This document shows, piece by piece, positions 1 through 6,200 of a stretch of DNA of 8,325 nucleotides. The notes under the pieces are model-generated. The model searched no databases, was not told the origin of the DNA, and saw nothing but the letters and a program-made list of their open reading frames with translations. Numbering within the stretch: the first letter of the stretch is position 1; the number at the start of each line of letters is the position of its first letter. Source of the DNA: Neptuniibacter sp. (GTDB taxonomy: Bacteria; Pseudomonadota; Gammaproteobacteria; Pseudomonadales; Balneatricaceae); contig JASBRM010000244.1 of assembly GCA_030149405.1 (NCBI GenBank), positions 1-8,325 of the forward strand. The letters are read 5' to 3'. Made by a program: the position numbers and the translations under genes.

Positions 1-1034
1 TCGTCGTAAGTGACTTCCTGACAATGATGCAGATCGCTATGGAATACCTGCGTCATCTGATGGACAACATCCGGATCATCCAGTTCGATATTTGCCTCAA
101 GATTCCAACGCAAATTCCAATGATCCAGGTTGCAGGAACCCATGCTTCCCCACTGATCCACGACCGACATCTTGGCATGCAGGAAGCGAGGCTGATACTC
201 ATAAATCCGTACACCTGCCTTCAATAAACGTCGGTAATACCGCTTTGAAGCATGGAAAACCCAGGGTTGGTCGGTGTAAGGCCCGGCAATGATAAGGCGT
301 ACATCTATACCTCTTTGCGCGGCCCTTCTTAAAGCATAGCGCATCGAAAATGAGGGCAGAAAATAAGCCGTCATCAGCCAGATTTTATCTTCTGCGTTAT
401 TCACCCGATTTAAAAAGCTGGCTTTTATATCCTGCTGGTAAAACCCCTGCACTGTCCTTACCCGAATCCGGGTATCACCTTTCTTCTCCAGAGTTCCCCC
501 TGAAGAAAGAACCTGAGCGGTGCAGCGCTGCCATAACTGGTTGTACATATTGACCAGATCCGTCACAACCGGACCTTTGATCCGGGCCATCAGCTCATGC
601 CATGGACAACCTTGTTCTTCCGATAACCAGTATACATCGCTTAATCCTGTACCTCCGATGAACGCCACCTTCTGATCGATAACCAATAGCTTGCGATGAT
701 CCCGGGCCAGGTTACGTGTGAACTTACTTAAGTGGAGAGGGTTATAGACAACAATTTCGACGCCTGCTTCTTCAAGCCTGGCGCGGTCTGAACGAGAAAA
801 TCTATAGGAACCATAGCCATCAATGATCAGTTTGACCATGACCCCACGCTTGGCGGCATCGATCAGTTCTTCCATGAACTTTCCGGCTACAACACCGGAC
901 GTTACAAAGTAAAACTCTAATAGAAGGCTGTATCTGGCTTTACGAATCTCTTCCAACATAACCGGGAAAAAATTCTCGCCATCTACCATCAGTTCAAACT
1001 GATTTCCGTCTCGCCAGGGAAATTGCTTTCGCAT
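1..1034 (-). CDS. clsB: ClsB-type cardiolipin synthase (phospholipase D family), C-terminus cut off by window edge
   Basis: This is a phospholipase D-superfamily phosphatidyltransferase that should make cardiolipin at the inner membrane. I translated it by hand: it starts at ATG 1034 and stays open for 344 codons to the left edge. Two HKD motifs are intact: H113/K115/D120 followed by a Gly-Gly pair, and H286/K288/D293 followed by GS and an N302 site. The N-terminus (WRDGN, then a DGE..FP stretch) lines up with my memory of E. coli ClsB (WREGN, NGE..YP), which supports this start. There is no N-terminal membrane segment, which separates it from ClsA. ClsB proteins are about 410 aa, so roughly 70 residues lie outside. 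The Shine-Dalgarno site is weak, and the gene begins 20 bp after the exporter stop, so it is probably co-transcribed and perhaps coupled. The exact phospholipid donor (phosphatidylglycerol or phosphatidylethanolamine) cannot be read from sequence. Confidence 0.88.
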   Translation of the reverse strand, partial: MRKQFPWRDGNQFELMVDGENFFPVMLEEIRKARYSLLLEFYFVTSGVVAGKFMEELIDAAKRGVMVKLIIDGYGSYRFSRSDRARLEEAGVEIVVYNPLHLSKFTRNLARDHRKLLVIDQKVAFIGGTGLSDVYWLSEEQGCPWHELMARIKGPVVTDLVNMYNQLWQRCTAQVLSSGGTLEKKGDTRIRVRTVQGFYQQDIKASFLNRVNNAEDKIWLMTAYFLPSFSMRYALRRAAQRGIDVRLIIAGPYTDQPWVFHASKRYYRRLLKAGVRIYEYQPRFLHAKMSVVDQWGSMGSCNLDHWNLRWNLEANIELDDPDVVHQMTQVFHSDLHHCQEVTYD

Positions 1035-1054
1035 GTTCTGTACCAGGCAAAGCC

Positions 1055-2827
1055 TTACTGGTACTCGCCATAAAGCCTTGCATATAAGCCATTACTATTG
1101 ATCAATTCTTCATGACCACCCTGCTCACATATTTTGCCATCTTCAAATACGTAAACATGGTCTGCCTGTTTGACCGCACTAAGCCTGTGAGCAACGATGA
1201 TAGTGGTCCGGTCTTTCAGGAATTCCTGAAGAGCCTGATGCAACTGTTGCTCAGTTTCTGTATCCAGTGCCGAGGTCGCTTCATCCAGAATTACCACCTG
1301 AGGGTCACTCAATACCATTCTAGCAACGGCCAGACGCTGGCGTTGACCGCCAGAGAGACGAATCCCCTGACGACCGACCACAGTATCCAGACCTTCTTCC
1401 TGCTCTTTAATGAAATCAGCCAACTGGGCAACCTTAAGTGCCTGCCAAAGCTGTAGATCATCAAATTCACGCCCCATCATCAGATTGCTACGGACAGTGC
1501 CCTTAAACAACGCGGGGTGTTGCAATACGGTTTCAACATGGTCTCTGATACAGGATAAGCCTATTTTTTTCACTGAAACGTCATCAAAATAGATCTCGCC
1601 GGTCTCTGCCGGGTATAAACCCAACAACACCTGAACCAGAGTTGACTTACCGCCACCACTGGCACCCACCAAAGCGATTTTCTGTCCAGCCGGGATATCC
1701 AGAGAAACGCCTTTGAGCACTTCCTGACCAGCACCGTATGCAAAATGAATATCCTCAAGACGAACAGAAACAGTTTTCTTTCCTGAAAACGGGTTTACCT
1801 CATGGGGGTATTGGGGCTCTTCCCGAACATCCATCAAGCTGTTAATACGATTAAGCGCGGCTTTTGCACCAAACCAGCTGTATTGAATACCCAGAATTTC
1901 CTGTACAGGGCCCATCATGAACCAGAGGTACCCAAATACGGCCATCATTTCGCCAATCGAAAGGTCAGAGAACACCACCATCAACATCGACAGGGCTCTA
2001 AAGAGGTCAACGCCGACCATAAAAATCATAAAGCTGAAGCGGTTTGCAGCATCGCTTTTCCACTCAAAGGCAGTTGAACGATCTCTAACATCTCTGGCAC
2101 TGTCGACTAGGCGTGAAAGGTAATGTTGTTCGCGATTGCTGGCTCTGATCTGCTGAATCCCATCCAGAGTCTCACTTAAAGCGGCCTGAAACAGCTCAAA
2201 GGCTTTGTTCTCTTTGCCTTTTAACTGTTTCACCTGTTTCGCCACAACCGTTGTGAAGTAGATCACCACCGGGTTGAGAAATAGGATAAATAACGCCAGT
2301 TGCCAATGCATCCACAGAAGAATAATCGCAGTACCTGTGATGGAAAGCGCTGCGATGAGCAATCTACTCAGAGAACTACCCAGAAAACGATCAACCGTAT
2401 CCAGATCTGTTACAAAGTGTGAGGCGACCGTACCGCTACCCATAGTCTCATACTCAGCCATGGAAATTTTGCTCAAACGCTCCAGTAAGCCTTTGCGGAT
2501 TCTGTAGGTCACATCTTTAGAAATAATGGTGAACTGCCTGGCCTGCCATACATTCAATAAAAGCGAAAAAACACGCAGAATTATCGTGATTAATAAAATC
2601 GCCGAAATATAGAGCACCGGGCCATGCCAAGTGTCAGGAAAGAAGGGGTTTAGGGTTTCAACAATAAAACCCGGCTGATCCAATAAAACCTCATCCACCA
2701 GCAGAGGCATAAACAGAGGTAGAGGCACAGAAGCCAGTGCAGCAGCAAACGCGATGATGTTGGCTTTGATCAGCTCGTGCTTATGCTCCAGGGCAACGTT
2801 AAATATGTACTTCCAGCTGTATTTCAT
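1055..2827 (-). CDS. ABC exporter, fused transmembrane domain and ATPase (ABCB/MsbA-like half transporter)
   Basis: This is a homodimeric-type ABC exporter half-molecule of the inner membrane. I use ATG 2827 (590 aa). The reading frame extends to a TTG at 2845, but that lies only a few bases past the predicted transcription start. The N-terminal half has about six hydrophobic segments (roughly residues 22-46, 70-92, 156-198 as two, 265-286, 291-315). The ATPase starts near residue 353. It has Walker A GASGGGKST (388-396), Q-loop Q436, signature LSGGQ (491-495), Walker B VVILDE (511-516, catalytic E516), a D-loop SALD and H-loop H547, so every catalytic element is intact. Substrate is unknown. 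The clsB-type gene 20 bp downstream hints at lipid or lipid-linked cargo, but MsbA-like folds also carry peptides and drugs. The terminator at 2887-2912 separates it from the gene upstream. Confidence 0.93.
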   Translation of the reverse strand: MKYSWKYIFNVALEHKHELIKANIIAFAAALASVPLPLFMPLLVDEVLLDQPGFIVETLNPFFPDTWHGPVLYISAILLITIILRVFSLLLNVWQARQFTIISKDVTYRIRKGLLERLSKISMAEYETMGSGTVASHFVTDLDTVDRFLGSSLSRLLIAALSITGTAIILLWMHWQLALFILFLNPVVIYFTTVVAKQVKQLKGKENKAFELFQAALSETLDGIQQIRASNREQHYLSRLVDSARDVRDRSTAFEWKSDAANRFSFMIFMVGVDLFRALSMLMVVFSDLSIGEMMAVFGYLWFMMGPVQEILGIQYSWFGAKAALNRINSLMDVREEPQYPHEVNPFSGKKTVSVRLEDIHFAYGAGQEVLKGVSLDIPAGQKIALVGASGGGKSTLVQVLLGLYPAETGEIYFDDVSVKKIGLSCIRDHVETVLQHPALFKGTVRSNLMMGREFDDLQLWQALKVAQLADFIKEQEEGLDTVVGRQGIRLSGGQRQRLAVARMVLSDPQVVILDEATSALDTETEQQLHQALQEFLKDRTTIIVAHRLSAVKQADHVYVFEDGKICEQGGHEELINSNGLYARLYGEYQ

Positions 2828-2852
2828 AACGCTCGTCAAATTCAATATATAA

Positions 2853-2873
2853 GCTGATTATACGCAGATCAGC
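2853..2873. promoter_or_regulatory. Inverted repeat flanking the exporter -10 element, possible operator
   Basis: GCTGAT (2853-2858) and ATCAGC (2868-2873) are perfect 6-bp arms with a 9-bp spacer, and they bracket and partly overlap the TATAAT. A repressor bound here would block RNA polymerase. No regulator family is identified, and a 6-bp dyad can arise by chance. Confidence 0.3.
2857..2862 (-). promoter_or_regulatory. -10 element (TATAAT) for the ABC exporter-clsB unit
   Basis: A perfect TATAAT on the minus strand would place the transcript start near 2850. That gives a leader of about 23 nt to ATG 2827 and argues against the upstream TTG start. No convincing -35 hexamer lies 16-18 bp upstream, because that stretch runs into the terminator tail, so the promoter may need an activator. 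Confidence 0.5.
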
Positions 2874-2886
2874 ATCGAATAGACGT

Positions 2887-2912
2887 AAAAAAGCCCGCAC
2901 AAAGCGGGCTTT
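2887..2912 (-). terminator. Rho-independent terminator of the ydcH-like gene
   Basis: On the minus strand a 9-bp stem (AAAGCCCGC pairing with GCGGGCTTT, 5-nt loop) is followed by six T residues. It begins 18 bp past the stop codon of the ydcH-like gene. The plus-strand side has only three T residues after the stem, so it mainly terminates minus-strand transcription and shields the exporter promoter. Confidence 0.9.
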
Positions 2913-2929
2913 AATTTAAGTATGAGGTC

Positions 2930-3166
2930 TTACGCTTGTAGCATCGCGTATAGCTCATCCTTTAACTTAAGGCGTTTAATCTTCGCTTCTTCTTCAGTGC
3001 GGGTACATACTGGCTCAATTTCAGCTTCCATTTTTTCCACTGTTTTAGTGACTTGATGATACTCATCAAACAGGCGGGAAAAACGTGCATCCTGCATTTT
3101 CATTTCATGGATGCGTTCGCGGTGCTCTGGAAATTCATGAATAAGATCATGATGTTCGTTAATCAT
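2930..3166 (-). CDS. ydcH: YdcH-like small helical protein (DUF465)
   Basis: This 78-aa, strongly charged, almost wholly helical protein fits the YdcH/DUF465 family. Family traits seen are the N-terminal EHHDLIHEFPEH segment (residues 4-15), a middle FSRLFDEYHQV stretch (29-39), and a C-terminal KIKRLKLKDEL helix (62-72), together expected to form a helical hairpin or short coiled coil. There is no signal peptide or membrane segment, so it is cytoplasmic. The molecular function of the family is not established. ATG 3166 is preceded by AAGGGG at good spacing, and no in-frame start lies between it and an upstream TGA. It sits alone between a 218-bp gap and its own terminator, so it is likely monocistronic. 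The leader carries an FNR-like dyad and a hairpin, described separately. One internal cysteine is present (residue 54). Confidence 0.88.
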   Translation of the reverse strand: MINEHHDLIHEFPEHRERIHEMKMQDARFSRLFDEYHQVTKTVEKMEAEIEPVCTRTEEEAKIKRLKLKDELYAMLQA

Positions 3167-3205
3167 TTTGTACCCCTTAATATGTCCTCTTTTTCTCTGG
3201 TTTCA

Positions 3206-3220
3206 GTCTCCTCCTGAGAC
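3206..3220 (-). promoter_or_regulatory. Leader hairpin with AGGAGG in its loop, upstream of the ydcH-like gene
   Basis: Read on the minus strand, GTCTC-AGGAG-GAGAC forms a 5-bp stem with a 5-nt loop, 39-53 bases before ATG 3166. The loop plus the first stem base spells AGGAGG, a perfect Shine-Dalgarno sequence that is not followed by an ATG or GTG at proper spacing. The function is unknown. Confidence 0.3.
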
Positions 3221-3232
3221 AAAAAGAAAACA

Positions 3233-3246
3233 TTGACGAGCGTCAA
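3233..3246. promoter_or_regulatory. FNR/Anr-like dyad TTGAC-N4-GTCAA
   Basis: This is a perfect 5-4-5 inverted repeat, centred at 3239.5, about 73 bp before the ydcH-like start. The CRP/FNR family recognises TTGAT/C-N4-A/GTCAA, so FNR, Anr or Dnr type regulators fit. I see no good -10 box at the spacing a class II site would need, so binding is plausible but promoter control is not shown. Confidence 0.4.
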
Positions 3247-3384
3247 ATGCAGATGATCCACAATAAGAAATTACTGCTGAACAGGGATAAATGAAGATAC
3301 GAATTCTTGAGGAATCTAAGATGCGTCAAATACTCAGTTATGAGTTTCTGACAGGCGCTTATAAAGCTTTAAGAGAGAGTAAGA

Positions 3385-3747
3385 TCAGCGGGATGAACCA
3401 GCAGCCGTCATATGTCGACTGGCTTCTTCCTGCACCATCACATTGGGTGAATCTGCCAGATAAGAATAGGCTTCGAGCTTATCAATAATATCAATTTGAC
3501 CGATTTTTTCGGTACCGTATTTTTTCATGATTGCGATTCGGATGGCACGTCTTTCAACACAGTCACTAAACAGCTTATCAGCATCGAAGTTTTTAAGTTC
3601 AACTCCATAAGCAATCTCCTGGCAATCATTAGCTGAAACAACCTGCTGTTGAATCGCCTGGATCACATCGGCATCTTCCGCCATTAAGGCAGAACTTCCA
3701 GACAACAAAATTAGACCTAGAATTGTTTTAGCTTGTCTGATGAACAT
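3385..3747 (-). CDS. Small exported protein of unknown function with two cysteines
   Basis: I do not recognise this 120-aa protein. It has a Sec signal peptide: Arg/Lys at residues 4 and 7, a hydrophobic core at 9-19, and probable signal peptidase I cleavage after Ala23 (LMA, then EDA). No lipobox cysteine is present. The mature part of about 97 residues is mostly helical and acidic at its start. It has exactly two cysteines (C42 and C63), which would suit one disulfide in the periplasm. The Shine-Dalgarno site is weak, but the next Met at residue 22 would remove the signal, so ATG 3747 is preferred. A credible promoter lies at 3799-3827. The gene stands between 211-bp and 218-bp gaps and so is probably transcribed alone. 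Function cannot be inferred from its neighbours. Confidence 0.75.
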   Translation of the reverse strand: MFIRQAKTILGLILLSGSSALMAEDADVIQAIQQQVVSANDCQEIAYGVELKNFDADKLFSDCVERRAIRIAIMKKYGTEKIGQIDIIDKLEAYSYLADSPNVMVQEEASRHMTAAGSSR

Positions 3748-3958
3748 GTTTGTTGCCCAGTTTCCCTTTAAGCCTGCCTAGCCAGGTACAAGAATTTTCT
3801 TATAAAAGCATGAATTAACACTGTCCCTAGTCACTAAACCTAGCTTAATTGTCCGCCGGATCGTCCTGTCTGGCATAGTTCTGAATAATCAGGATACGAC
3901 GCACAGTATTATTAATTGCGCGGAGTTTTACAATAGAAACGATCAAGATTTAAGCAGA
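3748..3958. other. Intergenic region downstream of bolA
   Basis: This 211-bp stretch contains the promoter above. No strong intrinsic terminator follows bolA. A near-palindrome CCTG-C-CTAG-C-CAGG sits at 3773-3786, in the leader of the exported protein gene. A 32-codon minus-strand reading frame starting ATG-CCA-GAC has no ribosome binding site and is not called. Confidence 0.55.
3799..3827 (-). promoter_or_regulatory. Sigma70-type promoter of the 120-aa exported protein gene
   Basis: On the minus strand, GGGACA (3827-3822, 4 of 6 to TTGACA) is followed after exactly 17 bp by TATAAG (3804-3799, 5 of 6 to TATAAT). The predicted transcript start is near 3792, giving a leader of about 45 nt. 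Confidence 0.45.
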
Positions 3959-4276
3959 TTACTTATCCGCCTTCGATCCACCCATACACTTAGGTGAAGG
4001 AGCCACTTGGCCTGCTCGTTCTTGCCACTCTTCAGGTGTAAACAGATGCAAGGACAAAGCATGAATAGGGTTCTGCATTTCATTGCTGAGCAGACCATAA
4101 ATCGTCTGATGGCGTTGCACCAAACGTTTACCACCAAAACCTTCTGATACCAGAGTCACTTTGAAGTGTGTGTCCATTGCAGGGCCGGAATGCATATGGC
4201 TTTCGTTTTCAATATGCAGATGTATAACGTCTAAACCTTCCCGCAGTTTACTCTCGATTACATTTTCGATGGTCAT
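3959..4276 (-). CDS. bolA: BolA family transcriptional/iron-sulfur regulator
   Basis: BolA is a small cytoplasmic protein that partners monothiol glutaredoxins in iron-sulfur handling and affects cell shape, envelope and stress-stationary gene expression. At 105 aa it equals the length I recall for E. coli BolA. Visible family traits are ES-H-M-H (residues 25-29), HFKV-LVS (37-44), RHQ-IY (55-60; E. coli has RHR), HALSLH (72-77) and TPEEW (80-84). The SP-x-C tail (C97) matches the E. coli SPPC tail, which argues for BolA rather than the shorter IbaG/YrbA. The start ATG lies 3 bp after the TAG of the DUF3422 gene, without a good Shine-Dalgarno site, so translation is probably coupled by reinitiation. 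It is likely the last gene of the operon 6045-3959. Confidence 0.92.
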   Translation of the reverse strand: MTIENVIESKLREGLDVIHLHIENESHMHSGPAMDTHFKVTLVSEGFGGKRLVQRHQTIYGLLSNEMQNPIHALSLHLFTPEEWQERAGQVAPSPKCMGGSKADK

Positions 4277-4279
4277 TAT

Positions 4280-5620
4280 CTATTTATCCGTTTTGTCTTT
4301 CTCTGCTTTATCAATCGCAAGCTCAAGGAAATGCTTGTGAATTTTACGCGTAATGAACGCGACAAGGCCAATCACTACAGGAACAGAAATACCCAGTACC
4401 AGATCCTTATTCACATCCACACCTGTATTGTACAGTGCTTCGAGTAGATATTTGATCAAACCAATTGTGTAGTAACTGATGGCTGCAACAGAGAGCCCTT
4501 CAACCGTGTGCTGCATCATCAGTTGCACTTTGGAGCGTTTATCCATGGAAGCCAGCAGTTCCTGGTTCTGGGATTGGATAGAAAGCTCAACTCGGGTTCT
4601 CATCATATCGGCTACCCGGTCAATCCTTCGCGACAAGTCTTCTAAACGTTTACTGATGGCTTCACAGGTGCGTACTGCCGGTGTAAGACGACGTGTCATA
4701 AACTCAGTAACAGTTAGGTGGCCAGATACCTCATCTTCGCGAAGCTCTTCCAGACGTTTTATCACTAGATCGTGGTACGCATATGTGGCACTGAACCGAA
4801 AGGTTGCCCGGGCGCGACAATCCTCAACCCAGGACGCCATATCCGTCAATTCACCCAGCAATTCGGTTTCATCAACATCAGCACTGTGGGCAAGATGGTC
4901 TGTTATGTCCGCCAACTTCTGATCCATCTTTGCCAAAGTCGGGTTTATTTCCCTTGCTACAGGCAAAGACAGTAAAGCCATCAATCGATAGGTTTCTATC
5001 TCCATCAAACGCTGGGTTAATCGGCCAAGCTGGCTGTCACTCATCTGTTTGTTGTAGACCAGAATTCGGCCAAAACCGTCACTGTGCACCTGAAAGGTTG
5101 TCCAGACTCTGGCATCTCCATCCTGAGGACTGCTTCCCACCAAACGCATGCCTTCGAAGAATCGTTTAACCAGCGGCAGATTCAGCTCATGGCTTTGTCT
5201 TGCATCCTCAATACCGACATGAAATGCGGAGATAACCGTACCTGGAATATTTTTTAACCATTCCAGTGGCACCGGAGTGAGCCCTGTCACTTCAAAGGGG
5301 TTACCACCCTGCTCGATATCAGTATTGATAAAGGTATAAGTCGCGAACTCCATATGTTTCTCACGCCGAACTCGTAATTTACCAAAGTCCGCGTGATAAC
5401 AGAGTTCATCATGTTCAGGAGGAGTGACTTCGAAGTGTTCGTAGAGTTCTTTTAAATGCTCAAACTGCTGCACACTTTCTTCAGGTGAGCACATAACCGC
5501 CAGATGAGTAACACGAGCCGGACTTGGAATAATCTGGAATGGCCTGGAATGCAGCTCACCATACAAGCGCTCACGCATTGGATGCATCTGCAAACCAAAT
5601 GGATTATCGGTATGTCCCAT
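4280..5620 (-). CDS. DUF3422 family protein, C-terminal membrane anchor
   Basis: This 446-aa protein fits the DUF3422 family (PF11902). Recognisable traits are the ELHSRPF motif near the N-terminus (residues 22-28), DFGKLRVRREKHMEF (78-92), and the conserved SRRIDRVADMMRTRV to EGLSVAAISYY block (330-384). Two hydrophobic segments near the C-terminus (about 376-396 and 407-425) should span the inner membrane, leaving a large soluble N-terminal region and a short Lys-rich tail. The middle (about 195-375) is mostly helical and may form coiled coils. The layout resembles CorA-like channels only loosely, and no GMN motif is visible. Function is unknown. ATG 5620 has GGAG eight bases upstream. It lies 59 bp after the 121-aa gene and 3 bp before bolA, suggesting one operon. 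Confidence 0.9.
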   Translation of the reverse strand: MGHTDNPFGLQMHPMRERLYGELHSRPFQIIPSPARVTHLAVMCSPEESVQQFEHLKELYEHFEVTPPEHDELCYHADFGKLRVRREKHMEFATYTFINTDIEQGGNPFEVTGLTPVPLEWLKNIPGTVISAFHVGIEDARQSHELNLPLVKRFFEGMRLVGSSPQDGDARVWTTFQVHSDGFGRILVYNKQMSDSQLGRLTQRLMEIETYRLMALLSLPVAREINPTLAKMDQKLADITDHLAHSADVDETELLGELTDMASWVEDCRARATFRFSATYAYHDLVIKRLEELREDEVSGHLTVTEFMTRRLTPAVRTCEAISKRLEDLSRRIDRVADMMRTRVELSIQSQNQELLASMDKRSKVQLMMQHTVEGLSVAAISYYTIGLIKYLLEALYNTGVDVNKDLVLGISVPVVIGLVAFITRKIHKHFLELAIDKAEKDKTDK

Positions 5621-5654
5621 CGATCTCTCTCCGTAAAATCTACTGCTTCAGTAA

Positions 5655-5666
5655 AGAACAAGTTCT
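5655..5666. repeat. Short inverted repeat in the gap before the DUF3422 gene
   Basis: AGAAC-AA-GTTCT is a perfect 5-bp dyad with a 2-bp centre, in the 59-bp intercistronic gap. It could be a small mRNA hairpin or a protein site, but it lacks the stem length and T-tract of a terminator. Confidence 0.25.
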
Positions 5667-5679
5667 GTTAGTAAGTTCC

Positions 5680-6045
5680 TTAGTACTCATCCAGCGCAGC
5701 CAGCATCAAAGGCTGCTCACTGAGGTCCAATGCAATGATCTGATGATGAACATCAAACCATTCCTGGAAACGTTCAAAGCTTAACTCATGGGGCCAATGG
5801 TCACCCAACTCATCCCAGGCAGAAAGTTCATTCTGGAATATCTTCATCCAACTGGCAGATAAAGCGGAGATAAAGTCGGCTTCATTTGCTACCTCATCAA
5901 TAAGATAAACGGTGCCCTCTTTACGCTGTTCCTCAAGAGATAACTCCTGATGAAGACCATCAGCATCTACATTCAATGCATTTGTCCATTCAGCAAAAGG
6001 TTGCTTTGGCAGCACAACAAACGCTGAGCGGTTGAGGAGTTTCAT
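5680..6045 (-). CDS. Conserved-looking acidic protein of unknown function, 121 aa
   Basis: I do not recognise a named family. The protein is soluble and strongly acidic, with no signal peptide, membrane segment or cysteine. It opens with a strand-like hydrophobic run (SAFVVLPKQPFAEW, residues 7-20) and a GTVYLIDE stretch (44-51). An aromatic C-terminal half follows: WMKIFQNELSAW (66-77), HWPHEL (83-88) and FQEWFDVHHQII (93-104). The tryptophans and the WP motif look like a conserved core, which suggests a real folded protein. ATG 6045 has AAGGG eight bases upstream. It is the first gene of the probable operon leading to DUF3422 and bolA, and it diverges from the 226-aa gene across a 155-bp region. 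The context suggests a partner or regulator of those proteins, but that is inference only. Confidence 0.8.
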   Translation of the reverse strand: MKLLNRSAFVVLPKQPFAEWTNALNVDADGLHQELSLEEQRKEGTVYLIDEVANEADFISALSASWMKIFQNELSAWDELGDHWPHELSFERFQEWFDVHHQIIALDLSEQPLMLAALDEY

Positions 6046-6200
6046 AATTTTTACCCTTTGCTTTAAGCTATAATCCGATGCCGGTTGGAACTGCTAAAAA
6101 AGAGGCAGTGTACACGTTAAAATCGTAAAACTTTAGTCTATATCAGATATTTAGCACCACTGGCAACCCAATTTAAGGCAACTTTTTGTAAGGCAGATTT
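6046..6200. promoter_or_regulatory. Divergent promoter region between the DUF3422-bolA operon and the 226-aa gene
   Basis: This 155-bp AT-rich region must carry promoters in both directions. On the plus strand a perfect TATAAT sits at 6069-6074 but lacks a recognisable -35 and is about 120 bp from the GTG start. On the minus strand only weak -10/-35 candidates appear. It also contains an 11-bp palindrome, ATATC-A-GATAT (6140-6150), and three GGCA units spaced 15 bp apart (6162, 6177, 6192). Confidence 0.5.

Larger units (their letters stand above)
3167..3384. other. Intergenic region between the 120-aa exported protein gene and the ydcH-like gene
   Basis: This stretch of 218 bp holds the leader hairpin (3206-3220) and the FNR-like dyad (3233-3246). 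A clear intrinsic terminator for the upstream gene is not visible. ACTCA-N4-TGAGT near 3336-3349 is a weak 5-bp hairpin without a U-tract. No convincing small gene was found on either strand. Confidence 0.6.

Noticed and set aside
24..553. Three short plus-strand frames at the left end
   Set aside because: They lie antisense to the clsB-type gene, whose two HKD motifs prove the minus-strand frame.
1112..1456. Plus-strand 114-codon frame antisense to the exporter ATPase domain
   Set aside because: The minus strand encodes intact Walker B, signature and H-loop motifs here, so this is a shadow frame.
2828..2845. TTG start adding six residues to the exporter
   Set aside because: No ribosome binding site, and the TATAAT at 2857-2862 puts the transcript start only about 5 bases upstream.
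3291..3488. Plus-strand 65-codon frame overlapping the end of the exported protein gene
   Set aside because: No good ribosome binding site, and a third of it is antisense to a gene with a clear signal peptide. The composition is unremarkable.
3900..3930. AT-rich AATAAT/ATTATT arms after bolA as a terminator
   Set aside because: The stem is short and AT-only with a long loop and no T-tract.
4479..4922. Plus-strand 147-codon frame antisense to the DUF3422 gene
   Set aside because: It is a low-complexity Ser/Arg-rich shadow of a conserved coding region on the other strand.
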